A program made the position numbers and the translations under genes. A model generated the notes under the pieces. It worked only from the letters and a program-made list of their open reading frames with translations. It had not been told where the DNA came from and did no database searches. From contig CM068583.1 in assembly GCA_035048485.1 (NCBI GenBank), forward strand, positions 30,631,505 through 30,695,504: a stretch of 64,000 nt of DNA, given 5' to 3'. This DNA is from Pteria penguin (taxonomy: Eukaryota > Mollusca > Bivalvia > Pterioida > Pteriidae). This document shows, in pieces, positions 12,079 to 23,800 of this stretch. Each line of letters opens with the position of its first letter. Within the stretch, counting starts at the first letter, position 1.

Positions 12079-12934
12079 AAGGGTTTTTTTTGTGATGTTC
12101 TTGTGACAAGTTGTGTCTGGGGTTTTTTGTTTGTTTTTGCTTTTGTATGTTTTTTTTTTTATTTTTTTTTTCAATTTATTACATTATTAAGAGTTCATTT
12201 CCTGTCTGTTTTTTTGTTTCAAATTATTACATTATCAACAGTGCATTTCCATGGTGATTTCTGTCATACGGCAGAGTCAGATGCGTTTATCTTTTTTCTT
12301 TGAGTACTGTAATGTTTGTACTGAATATATGCCAAAAACGGTTCATGAAGGATGGACAAGGGGTAGTAGCAACCCGAGGTGAATTTTGCCGTGTATTGAT
12401 ATCTTTATGTGCTTAATGTATTTGGGTAAAGCCCAGTGAGATAAATTCAAAACAGTTTTCTTTATGCTGATATCTCTATCCTATTAAAAGTTATGACAGT
12501 TTGATGATTTTCATAGAATTTGTTCTTTATATAAATCATGGTTGATTTCGCGACTAAGACGGAAAGGATATTTCTCACATTTTTAGAATTTTTGTCATTT
12601 TTCTGGGTTTTTTTACCCAAGGTAGCAGCCTCTTTCTTTCACGCCCCCTACCCCCTTCCCTACTACCTCGCCCTCCTGCTTCTAGTCTCACCCTCATTTC
12701 AGTATATGGTATCATTATGATGGACTAAAAGCGTATAACAGTTGAGATCGATTTAAGCAGAATTTTATATAAAAAAATTAACAGTGTTTATTATCAGATT
12801 CTTTTGTTATACAACAATATTTTATTGATGAAAAAACTTTTCTTGCTCTGGCTCTTCCGAAAAAAAAATTCCTTTGCCCCAAGATTGAGGTAAAAAAAAT
12901 AATCTGGCCGATTTTCAAATGGACGGTACCTCAG

Positions 12935-13169
12935 TAAAGTAGTTACTAAACCAAGATAAAAGGTTGCCAGATATACCGATCACTTTTAGTTTATGAAGAA
13001 GACCTATGTGCCAAACCCTGTCAAAAGCATTGCTTATGTCGCAAAAAACTACCCTTATTTCTTTACCCTGGTCTATAGCTATATCTATTAACTGATTAAT
13101 TGTTGAATCATTTGGTCGGAAGCCAGATTGAAGATCAGTTATTATACAATTGCTTTAAATGAAGTTATA
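12935..13169 (-). pseudogene. LINE reverse transcriptase, motif A region
   Basis: Minus-strand translation reads ITDLQSGFRPNDSTINQLID, then EIRVVFCDISNAFDRVWHIG and LLHKLKVIGISGNLLSWFSNY, which is classic fingers/palm sequence of a CR1/Jockey-like RT with motif A FCDISNAFDRVW. The frame is open except for one stop near the Tigger junction. At 13170 it is interrupted by the Tigger element and continues at 13947. At the other end it breaks at the 2.8-kb insertion. Confidence 0.85.
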
Positions 13170-13171
13170 TA

Positions 13172-13944
13172 CAGTAAAACTTCGCTATCGCGACATCGTA
13201 CGGATCGAGAAACAATATGTCGAGATATCGGTAGGTCGAGATATCCGAATTTCAGAGTTGAATTAATATTTGTCACCATACTTTCGTCAGAGACATAGAC
13301 TACTTACTTACTTACTACATAGATTACTTGAAAGTAGTCTATGTCGCTGCTTTCGTATTATACACTTTACTGGCTTTCCCGCCGTGACATTTCACACCTT
13401 TCAAGGTGAGCGTCTTATCTGGTAATAATTGACAAAACAATCCAGTTTCATCGGCATTGTAAATGTCACATGATTTGTACTCCTGGAATATGATCTGGAA
13501 AGTGTTTACCCATTCCGTCATAGCATAACTGGAGTCGTCCACCGAAAACGCCTCTTAAAATGTTTACATGTAATTGAACTTTGCCGATAGTGTACTCTTG
13601 TAATAATGTAATGTCTCTAAATTACTATATTATCATAAGATGAAATTTTAATAAGCATTATATGTTATCAACATAACTAATTTCATCATTAGATAAATTT
13701 TTAACAAGAATCATCCTTATCATCGTGATCACCTATAGAAGCCAGTGTCGTGATAAACCAGGTAAATTTTGACATCAGGACTGAAAAGTTACGTCGAGAT
13801 AAGCATGGTTGTCGACATATTGTATGTGGAGACATCCGAGGTGAATTTCATCATTTTATTAGAAAAATGGTCGGGACCGGCGGTTTATGTCGAGATAAGC
13901 CGGGTAGTCGAGATATCCGATGTCGAGATATCGAAGTTTTACTG
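13172..13944 (-). mobile_element. Tigger/pogo transposon, internally deleted, 773 bp
   Basis: Terminal inverted repeats begin CAGTAAAACTTCG at 13172 and end CGAAGTTTTACTG at 13944, flanked by a TA duplication (13170-13171 and 13945-13946). Removing the element and one TA restores a continuous LINE reading frame. Inside, the minus strand (13339-13542) carries a transposase scrap with CDIYNADETGLFCQLLPDKT and LTLKGVKCHGGKASK, the first-Asp region of the pogo/Tigger DDE domain. The rest of the transposase is absent, so the copy is non-autonomous. Subterminal GTCGAGATATC words repeat near both ends. Confidence 0.9.
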
Positions 13945-13946
13945 TA

Positions 13947-14330
13947 AATGTTTAAAAACGCAGCGCTCAATGACTTTACCAAGGATATTTATTAAAGATA
14001 TTGGTCTACAATGTTTTTGTTAATGAAGGGTTGTCTTTTTAGTAAATCGGAGATACGTTTGCTTTTTTCCAAATATCAGGCAATATACCCAAACGCAACG
14101 AAATATTTAAAAATAGTTTTGAGAGAGGGCTAGACTATTCGTTGGCCGCTGTTTTCAATAGAATTGGATTTATTTGGTCAGGGCCTGTGTCCTTAGAAGT
14201 GTTTAATAAACGAAGAACATCTCTTACGTCATTTTCGCTGATTTTTATATAATTTAATGCTGGGTGATTTGATTTAGCAATGTTTGGTAAGAGTTTATTG
14301 CTATAATTTATAGTTTGTTGAAGAATGAAG
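13947..14330 (-). pseudogene. LINE RT N-terminal part
   Basis: Minus-strand sequence gives SKDTGPDQINPILLKTAANE, SLRLGILPDIWKKANVSPIY and SH*ALRFK-type remnants of the segment that precedes RT motif A. Stops and one-base frame changes occur every 20-40 residues. It joins 13169 precisely across the Tigger insertion. Confidence 0.8.
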
Positions 14331-15600
14331 TAGTCGTTTAATACGTTGGCTTTGTCAATATCAGTTTCAATCAGTATTATTACACTTTAGTGGTGTATTA
14401 GTTTTTGTATTCGTTAAGGTCTTAGCAATTTTCTATCATCCTGTTATTTGTCAGATAATGTCTTATAATAATTTTCTTTTGATTTACGAATCATGTTAAT
14501 GCATTTATTTCTTATATTGCGGAAGAGCGACAAATGCGAAGGGTCATTTTTGGCTGTTTAGCGCGTTTATAAATTTGTTTACGTTTACGGATTATTTTTC
14601 TTATTTCATTATTTATCCAAGAGAGGTTTTTTTCCGACTTGTCACTGTTTTGTTAGGAATGTAAGTAGCAGTGGTATTAAGAATGTAATCACTAAGCTGA
14701 CTGACTGAAATATTTGGATTTTCGGTTAATAATATTAGACCATTCGGTATTAGCAAGTTGATGACAATAGGAGGTAAAGTCGCCAATAAGTCGTTATAAA
14801 GCCAAATTTTCCGTTTTAATATACTAGGATGATACTTTTACATATTTAGTAAAGCGTAGGTCGGGCAATGATAACGTATATCATTTGCAATAAAGTGCTC
14901 CGTGACAGCAGATTTGAATACAATGTTCGGGTTATTTACCAACACAATGTCAAGGTTCTTTGACAATATGACTTAAATTGGACGAATCGAGGATATTGGT
15001 TATATCATTTGTCGTACGGGAGAGCTGATTGCAATTAAGTCGCCTCAGATAATCATATTATCATGTTTAGTAGATATTGCATTTTCACTTGACGATTTTA
15101 TGAGGTTCCAGGAATGTGGGGGTGCTTTAGGGAGTCTATAAATAGTTCTGAATAGTATGATTTGTTCGTTGAGATTTAATTCAAGCCAAACACATTAAAT
15201 CTTGTAAACTTCGAGATCCGTGCGACGACGTGACGTGATATGCGGTTTAACGTAAACCGATATTCCGCCACCTAATCGATGGGATCTGATATAGTAAATC
15301 CAGGGATGGAGAATTCGTCTGGGCAAGAGGAGGACTTTAACCATGTTTCAGTGACACTTAGAATGTCATACTGATGTAATTCAGTGTAAAGGAGATCTAT
15401 TCTGGGAATTAAACTTTTTATGCTAAGACTGACTATGGAAAGTTTGGTTTTTAAGTCTATACGTGAAAAACTTGAGATATCACTTTCAGTGGAGCTAATA
15501 GACGAGAATGACATATCATTTGCAGGAATCGATGTCGGGTCAAGTTTTGTCTCACTAGAGAGAATGAGAATTTATACACTTAATATAAAATACATGATTA
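14331..15600 (-). pseudogene. LINE ORF2 endonuclease domain and linker
   Basis: From about 15600 downwards the minus strand encodes SLSIKSLIPRIDLLYTELHQ, YDILSVTETWLKSS, RLGGGISVYVKPHITSRR and VWLELNLNEQIILFRTIYR. This is the apurinic-type endonuclease (EEP fold) at the N-terminus of CR1/Jockey-like ORF2, including the T-E-T-W block carrying the catalytic Glu. The degraded remainder (HSWNLIKSSSENA, VNNPNIVFKSAVTEHF) and a linker with RKK/KINP-like pieces lead to the RT at 14330. Many stops. Confidence 0.8.
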
Positions 15601-15880
15601 TGTTGAAAGGGGAGAGCGTATTTTGTAAAGTGATTTTACACCGACATGTACCAGGATTGTTGGAGTTATTTGCTTTATTTGACATGTGATTATTATGATA
15701 CATTTGCAACTGGGACCAATATCACAATACAAAAAGCAATAACACAATGTGAAAACTTTTGAATTGAGTAAGCATCAATATATTGGCAGATATAAGCGTG
15801 CAAAAGTCCAGCATATTAGTTGATAAACAGGTTGTATGAACATAGAATAGACTAAACCTTACGCCTACTAATGTAATGCA

Positions 15881-16211
15881 TACGTGCACCTACCTACCTA
15901 CATACCTACCTACCTACATACATACATAATTCGTACATACGTCCATACAGAAATATAAAAATACAAAAACACATTTATACAGAAACACATACATACAGTT
16001 GTGTACCTACAATAGCACATGACATATACACAAATAGTAGTATGTAAACACGTCCGTGTACGTGTTTAACAGTACGATACACATGCACACACAGGTACGG
16101 TACATGCGAACGTACGCACACACCCTCACATAGATACATATACATACACACATTTACATACATATACACACATAACCTATACATACATACATACATACAT
16201 ACATACATACA

Positions 16212-16232
<21 letters not shown>
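15881..16232 (+). repeat. TACC/TACA simple-sequence block and (CATA)n
   Basis: Degenerate TACC and TACA tetranucleotides run from about 15890 and end in a clean (CATA)n array at about 16175-16230. The block lies between LINE ORF1 and ORF2 and accounts for the spurious MYVC-repeat open frame on the minus strand. Confidence 0.85.
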
Positions 16233-16244
<12 letters not shown>

Positions 16245-16332
16245 TTAGAATGACCATTAATAAATAAATGAATAAATATGCACAAACATAAAAAATAAAG
16301 ATACTGAAAATAAAGTCAAGGAGGGGAAGGCG

Positions 16333-17217
16333 TCATAACCTGTTTTTACCTAGAGCGTACTGGTACTTGAGGTCTTTAAGTTTGTAATCGTCTTCAACTC
16401 TGTGCCTTTTATCAATTAAGCGCTTGGCTTGCGGCGCCGACGATCCGGGTTCGATTCCCGGGCTATGTTTAAGAGGTTGGTAACCTCCTGCTTCCATGTC
16501 GCGATATAACTGAAATATTGTTGAAAGCGACGTAAAACACCAATCAACCAACCAACCTTTTATCAAGGTAGTCGTTCACAAAGACCTTGTCATCGTCAGT
16601 CCACGCCCTTTTGAAAGTGTTCGATTTAACTAAACACCTTGTTAGATACACGATTGCACTTCGAGCCTTTGTCAAGTCCTCGTTCACATACACATCTCTT
16701 GGGAACTGTTTGCGAGTCTTGAGCGTGCGTTTCTTGGCTTTTCTGTTCCTAAGATGGACAATAACGGCTCTACACATGGTGGGGTTGGCGACGACGAACA
16801 CGGTTGGCACTTTCAACATCGAAGGTCTCAAATAAATCATCAGCTTTAGCGATAACGTCGGAGATGGTCACGTCCTCAATGGCAACGGTAGGACACTCGG
16901 GGGATACTAGAGATACGGATGGAGTTTCTCCAACTGAACTGCTCCATGTCGTCCAGGCGAGTGCGTAGGGAGGCATTCTCCATATCTAAGGGAGGGTATT
17001 TCCTATTGAGCCTTTTGAAGGGGTTGTAAGATTCGCTTGTATCCTCTGTAGATATAATCGTGCTGATATTCTGGATGATATTATCGCACACAGCCCGGGA
17101 TACTGTATAAATATCAGATTTATTTAGTGTCAGCAAAATAATGTCGTCGGCCAAGGGGTTCGTGAAACCAATGGTTAAGTGAGCTATTGTGATGGCGCTG
17201 TTTTCGTCATCCGTAAT
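16333..17217 (-). pseudogene. LINE ORF1, broken and SINE-disrupted
   Basis: Minus-strand translation from about 17217 gives ITDDENSAITIAHLTIGF, then YPPLDMENASLRTRLDDMEQ (coiled coil), RNSIRIS, VIAKADDLFETFDVESANRV and, after frame changes, KTRKQFPRDVYVNEDLTKAR and DKVFVND. This is the coiled coil, RRM-like and C-terminal organisation of ORF1 proteins in CR1/L1-like LINEs, which act as nucleic-acid chaperones. The C-terminal piece YKLKDLKYQYALGKNRL continues beyond the SINE at 16416-16556. It lies just upstream (in minus-strand sense) of the endonuclease/RT ORF, so it is most likely the same element. Confidence 0.75.
16416..16556 (+). mobile_element. tRNA-derived SINE (family 1), 5'-truncated
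   Basis: The element begins TTAAGCGCTTGGCTTG, has the B-box GGTTCGATTCCCGGG and ends in CAATCAACCAACCAA. An 11-bp target duplication CCTTTTATCAA flanks it (16405-16415 and 16557-16567). It interrupts LINE ORF1, and removing it restores that coding sequence. The A-box half of the tRNA head is missing compared with the related copy at 62651. Confidence 0.9.
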
Positions 17218-17844
17218 TTTTTTTCTTTTTTCTTTTTCTTTTTTTTTTTTTTTTTTTTACATTTTCGACTTCTTAGAAAACGCAGCATTGATTTGCATTT
17301 ACAGAATGGAGATGCAATTTTGTTCCAGAGGTAGTTGATCCAAAAATAGGGAAATCAGGAAATCCTTTTTAAAATCTTGTGCACAAGTAGGAAATATAAC
17401 AACAACGTTCACTATTCGAAAATGTCGGATCAACCGTGGGTCAATGTCAGTCGCTAAAGAATAAAAGAGGTCAAATATAGATATGGTATATATGGGAGTT
17501 ATTTCTTATTTCTTCTAGATCGTTCCAAGTATAGAATAACAGCAATTTTTGAACACAAATTACAATATGAGGTAGTGTTGTACATGGTCTCGACAGTGGT
17601 TACAAAAGTTGTATTTTAAAAATAAATACAATAAAAACATTAATGCTCAGTCCGAAACAGGCTAAAACACATTTTATTGCTGGCGGGATTTTAAACCAAC
17701 CAACAATAAAACTGGTTTATGGCCTTTCTCGGTGTAATTGATGCTTAGCAATTCACTGGGAGAACCGAGTACTCATAAAACTTTTCGCTTCCTATGATTA
17801 GAACCCATTTCAATTATCATAATCTGAACCAACATAACAATAAT

Positions 17845-17977
17845 CAGTGACGGATCAAGTATTAACCAAGACACTCAGCCATTCTGGGTGCCAAATCTGG
17901 AGTTATACTTGTGAATATGTGGCACAAAAAGGGAGGGGCGCTCCCCCCTCCCGGGCTCCCCTCTAAATCCGCCACTG
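17845..17977. mobile_element. hAT-like MITE, about 133 bp
   Basis: It begins CAGTGACGGATC and ends GATTTAG-type sequence reversed as CTAAATCCGCCACTG, the CAGTGGCGGAT terminus common to hAT miniature elements. The right half holds a GC-rich GGGAGGGGCGCTCCCCCCTCCC hairpin. No clear 8-bp duplication was found. A single similar end (GATCCGCCACTGA) is seen alone at 57462-57474. Confidence 0.6.
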
Positions 17978-18499
17978 CTATGGTAAGAGAAGCAATTCAT
18001 TGTCTGTAATGCACAAATATTTTCCTAATGTAGGCAAAAGGTAAGAGTAAACAAAATCAGTGATCAAAATCAGCAACAATAATAAAAAGAAAGAATTATT
18101 GTATAAGGACGAATAAAATAAATCCCGAATTGAATTTAACGCGAGTTTAGTGGAAAAAGCACTAAGTTTACAAAAAAAAAAAAATAAATAAATAAGTAAA
18201 TAGATAAATAAAAAGCGTAGAAATATTTTGCGCTCGCAATTTTTACTTTTCATAAATTTCAATGTTAATTTCTCCCTTTCCTCTTATTTTCTTAAACGTT
18301 TATTTTGCATATCCTTCTAAGTATTAGTGCTAAATAATTGTAAAATGGCAAAAACAAAATACGACGAAAACCACTTCTTTCAAAGTACATGAGACCTCGA
18401 GGGGAATATGGTACAATAATTACATAAAAAATAATCCAAGAAAATTTTACAACCAAAAGCAGCCATGTATCTCCCGACATTGATATGGAGGCATTTTAA

Positions 18500-18806
18500 A
18501 ACATTTTTAATAAGTCTTTAAGTAATGACGCCTCACATGACACTAATGGCGACTGTGATATTGATGAAAACTTAGATACCGTTTTAGACGAACTGGACGC
18601 AGAGATTGGTTTAGAAGAGATACTTGCTTGTTATTAAAAGCCTAAAAAGAAAGGAAAGTTGCAGTGAAGATTCTTTACTTAATGAATTATTCATTGATTG
18701 TGAAAATATATAATTACCTTTACTCTGTAAGCTATTAAACGATATTTTTGAATCAGGGGTTTCCCAGAATCTTGGCCACTTGATGTATTGTGCCTATTTA
18801 TAAAAA
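18500..18806 (+). pseudogene. Second LINE reverse transcriptase fragment
   Basis: The plus strand encodes DASHDTNGDCDIDENLDTVL, AEIGLEEILACY, then LKRKESCSEDSLLNELFIDC and LPLLCKLLNDIFESGV, the segment upstream of RT motif A in CR1/RTE-like elements. There is a stop within FIDCENI*L and frame loss after ESGV. It belongs to a different LINE lineage from the minus-strand element at 8-17 kb and is truncated at both ends. Confidence 0.65.
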
Positions 18807-18809
18807 TAG

Positions 18810-19486
18810 GTGACCGTGTCATATTCCATATTTGATGCCGAAACGCGTAGAGTCGTGCCGGCCATTCCGTTTATCAAAATTGCAGGTTTACGCAACGCAA
18901 GGAATATTGGCCCTATCATTCATATAGGGTCACTACCTGCTGCCAAACAAAATTTAAGGACACGGACGGGGGTCGGGTGGGGGTGTTCAGCTGCTGTTTC
19001 GTTGAATAAAAAAATGAGAAATGATATTAATTCTTCAAGTCATTTTTAACAAAAAGATATGTATATGTCTATTTTATCCTCTTCATTTCAAAGTAAAATG
19101 CCATTACTTTTTATATATTGCCTTTTTATATTTTAACTTTAAAAGATATACCAAGTCCATATAATCCATATAGGATATATTCAGTTGAGATTGGTATTTC
19201 AGAATAATTGTATACTTTTCATATAATTCTTAAAATCAATCATATGATTAATTTAAATTAAATTTTATGTTACTAACTTCTAAGGATTGCAGTTTTATGT
19301 CCTCAATATTGTTTCTTAGTTTCAACGAACTCACATGTGCATGTGTCATGATTCTTATCAGATGCACACTAGTTTGAACGACAATTATTTTACTGAAAAT
19401 CAAATGGTTTTATAAGTAAAATTCTTTTGACAAGAATTACATACTCTAAATATCAAAACATATGTGCAACAATCCAGCTCTTTAAA
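18810..19486. other. No gene seen
   Basis: AT-rich sequence with a GGACGGGGGTCGGGTGGGGG patch near 18965. An 80-codon open frame here has no recognisable domain. Confidence 0.45.
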
Positions 19487-19640
19487 TTGTCGGAGTAAAC
19501 AGCGTATGAGTTAAAAGTGTCGGAGTAAAAGGCGTAGGAGAAAAAATGTCGGAGTTAAAATTGTCTGAGTTAAAAAGTGTCGGAGTAAAAAGTGTCGGAG
19601 TTATTCTATGTCGAAGTTAAAAGTGTCGGAGTAACGGGAT
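19487..19640 (+). repeat. Degenerate 15-bp minisatellite (GTCGGAGTAAAAA)
   Basis: About nine imperfect units of the type AGTGTCGGAGTAAA or AAATGTCGGAGTTAAA, ending next to a small palindrome AACGGGATTATCCCGTT at 19632-19648. Confidence 0.8.
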
Positions 19641-20130
19641 TATCCCGTTTCGATCTAGGTGTAAACGTACATGTACGAAGATATCTGTGCACTCTAAATT
19701 TCATATGAAGTAATATTGCGCCCTTTAATGGCTTTATAGTATGAGGAAACGTCTACTATAAATGCCTTTGTAATGTTAACAACTTTTGTGACTTTTTTGA
19801 CTTTTTTATATATACATATTTTCTCGTCACTTTCTAGATTTATTAGATAGGAAAAAGCAGAAAGGAATATATTTACTTGACAACATTTAATACAAATTAA
19901 TTACATTCTATTTGAGTGGTCGTATGAACGTTTCATGTTAACATTAAGGTTTCGTGCTTTCTTGTGATTTTTTGTCTATTTTTGATATATATGTAGGGTT
20001 TTTTTCTGGCCCGCCGAAGGGTAGCAGCTCAAACTCCTCTAGAGGCAAAGTAATTTTACTTTACTACTTTACACCAATACAAGTTGTTAAGTATTTTACT
20101 GCACTCTTCCAAAAAAAAGAAAAAAAAGAA

Positions 20131-20131
20131 A

Positions 20132-20208
<77 letters not shown>

Positions 20209-20228
20209 AAAAAGAAAGAAAGAAAGAA
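20131..20228 (+). repeat. (GA)n microsatellite
   Basis: GA dinucleotides with a few AAAG interruptions, followed by (AAAG)n. A second (GA)n tract lies at 20580-20610. Confidence 0.9.
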
Positions 20229-20575
20229 ACCAAAAACACCTATCAAAACAAGTTTAAATTTTTAACAGCATTCACCAAATTAAATTAAAATAAAAATAGA
20301 AAGACTTCTATCTTTTTCACACATTTTACTGATATTACTTTGATTTATTTAATTACAGAGAAGCACCAGAGTATTCATTTGCGGTCTTTTATTAGAACTA
20401 TGTATTTCAAGAGTTATTTGAAAGTTTATGTCAATTTTAATGTTCTTGATATTTATGATTTTTTTCGTACTGTTAATTTGATCCTGCGCTGATGGCATCT
20501 GAATGGCGGTTAATTTAGATTATTTACCATCACGAACTTTGTATTTGAAGAATAAGCATACTGACAATGTCCCAC

Positions 20576-20612
<37 letters not shown>

Positions 20613-20813
20613 AACTGAATTTCGAACATGTACCTCTTACTTTTGCGTTATATTGTGTTGTTAGGTCAGAAAGGGCAAATTAAAAAAAAAAAAAAACATG
20701 TGCATGTATTCACAACATCTTTTTCAATGATTTACGTTTAGTTTTGACAAGAGCCTAATGTTGTATTTCAAACGACAATGATTTACTCCGAAAGCAGCTA
20801 ATACATTACGTCT

Positions 20814-23800
20814 GTGATAAGCTTAAGCATAGGGGACGAGGGAGTAAGATCAGAGTCTGTGGTCATAAGATCATTATAGAAGTGATAATTAAGCTTAAGC
20901 ATAGGGGACGAGGGAGTAAGATCAGAGTCTGTGGTCATAAGATCATTATAGAAGTGATAATTAAGCTTAAGCATAGGGGACGAGGGAGTAAGATCAGAGT
21001 CTGTGGTCATAAGATCTTTATAGAAGTGATAATTAAGCTTAAGCATAGGGGACGAGGGAGTAAGATCAGAGTCTGTGGTCATAAGATCATTATAGAAGTG
21101 ATAATTAAGCTTAAGCATAGGGGACGAGGGAGTAAGATCAGAGTCTGTGGTCATAAGATCTTTATAGAAGTGATAATTAAGCTTAAGCATAGGGGACGAG
21201 GGAGTAAGATCAGAGTCTGTGGTCATAAGATCTTTATAGAAGTGATAATTAAGCTTAAGCATAGGGGACGAGGGAGTAAGATCAGAGTCTGTGGTCATAA
21301 GATCATTATAGAAGTGATAATTAAGCTTAAGCATAGGGGACGAGGGAGTAAGATCAGAGTCTGTGGTCATAAGATCTTTATAGAAGTGATAATTAAGCTT
21401 AAGCATAGGGGACGAGGGAGTAAGATCAGAGTCTGTGGTCATAAGATCATTATAGAAGTGATAATTAAGCTTAAGCATAGGGGACGAGGGAGTAAGATCA
21501 GAGTCTGTGGTCATAAGATCTTTATAGAAGTGATAATTAAGCTTAAGCATAGGGGACGAGGGAGTAAGATCAGAGTCTGTGGTCATAAGATCTTTATAGA
21601 AGTGATAATTAAGCTTAAGCATAGGGGACAAGGGAGTAAGATCAGAGTCTGTGGTCATAAGATCATTATAGAAGTGATAATTAAGCTTAAGCATAGGGGA
21701 CAAGGGAGTAAGATCAGAGTCTGTGGTCATAAGATCATTATAGAAGTGATAATTAAGCTTAAGCATAAGGGACAAGGGAGTAAGATCAGAGTCTGTGGTC
21801 ATAAGATCTTTATAGAAGTGATAATTAAGCTTAAGCATAGGGGACGAGGGAGTAAGATCAGAGTCTGTGGTCATAAGATCATTATAGAAGTGATAATTAA
21901 GCTTAAGCATAGGGGACAAGGGAGTATGATCAGAGTCTGTGGTCATAAGATCTTTATAGAAGTGATAATTAAGCTTAAGCATAGGGGACGAGGGAGTATG
22001 ATCAGAGTCTGTGGTCATAAGATCATTATAGAAGTGATAATTAAGCTTAAGCATAGGGGACGAGGGAGTAAGATCAGAGTCTGTGGTCATAAGATCATTA
22101 TAGAAGTGATAATTAAGCTTAAGCATAGGGGACGAGGGAGTATGATCAGAGTCTGTGCTCATAAGATCATTATAGAAGTGATAATTAAGCTTAAGCATAG
22201 GGAACGAGGGAGTATGATCAGAGTCTGTGGTCATAAGATCTTTATAGAAGTGATAATTAAGCTTAAGCATAGGGGACGAGGGAGTATGATCAGAGTCTGT
22301 GGTCATAAGATCTTTATAGAAGTGATAATTAAGCTTAAGCATAGGGGACAAGGGAGTAAGATCAGAGTCTGTGGTCATAAGATCATTATAGAAGTGATAA
22401 TTAAGCTTAAGCATAGGGGACGAGGGAGTATGATCAGAGTCTGTGGTCATAAGATCTTTATAGAAGTGATAATTAAGCTTAAGCATAGGGGACGAGGGAG
22501 TATGATCAGAGTCTGTGGTCATAAGATCATTATAGAAGTGATAATTAAGCTTAAGCATAGGGGACGAGGGAGTAAGATCAGAGTCTGTGGTCATAAGATC
22601 TTTATAGAAGTGATAATTAAGCTTAAGCATAGGGGACGAGGGAGTATGATCAGAGTCTGTAGTCATAAGATCATTATAGAAGTGATAATTAAGCTTAAGC
22701 ATAGGGGACGAGGGAGTAAGATCAGAGTCTGTGGTCATAAGATCATTATAGAAGTGATAATTAAGCTTAAGCATAGGGACGAGGGAGTAAGATCAGAGTC
22801 TGTGGTCATAAGATCTTTATAGAAGTGATAATTAAGCTTAAGCATAGGGGACGAGGGAGTAAGATCAGAGTCTGTGGTCATAAGATCATTATAGAAGTGA
22901 TAATTAAGCTTAAGCATAGGGGACGAGGGAGTACGATCAGAGTCTGTGGTCATAAGATCATTATAGAAGTGATAATTAAGCTTAAGCATAGGGGACGAGG
23001 GAGTAAGATCAGAGTCTGTGGTCATAAGATCTTTATAGAAGTGATAATTAAGCTTAAGCATAGGGGACGAGGGAGTATGATCAGAGTCTGTGGTCATAAG
23101 ATCTTTATAGAAGTGATAATTAAGCTTAAGCATAGGGGACAAGGGAGTAAGATCAGAGTCTGTGGTCATAAGATCTTTATAGAAGTGATAATTAAGCTTA
23201 AGCATAGGGGACGAGGGAGTATGATCAGAGTCTGTGGTCATAAGATCTTTATAGAAGTGATAATTAAGCTTAAGCATAGGGGACGAGGAGTATGATCAGA
23301 GTCTGTGGTCATAAGATCTTTATAGAAGTGATAATTAAGCTTAAGCATAGGGGACGAGGGAGTATGATCAGAGTCTGTGGTCATAAGATCTTTATAGAAG
23401 TGATAATTAAGCTTAAGCATAGGGGACGAGGGAGTATGATCAGTGTCTGTGGTCATAAGATCTTTATAGAAGTGATAATTAAGCTTAAGCATAGGGGACG
23501 AGGGAGTATGATCAGAGTCTGTGGTCATAAGATCTTTATAGAAGTGATAATTAAGCTTAAGCATAGGGGACGAGGGAGTAAGATCAGAGTCTGTGGTCAT
23601 AAGATCTTTATAGAAGTGATAATTAAGCTTAAGCATAGGGGACGAGGGAGTAAGATCAGAGTCTGTGGTCATAAGATCATTATAGAAGTGATAATTAAGC
23701 TTAAGCATAGGGGACGAGGGAGTAAGATCAGAGTCTGTGGTCATAAGATCATTATAGAAGTGATAATTAAGCTTAAGCATAGGGGACGAGGGAGTATGAT

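Noticed and set aside
15975..16232. Met-Tyr-Val-Cys repeat protein on the minus strand
   Set aside because: Product of translating (CATA)n simple sequence.
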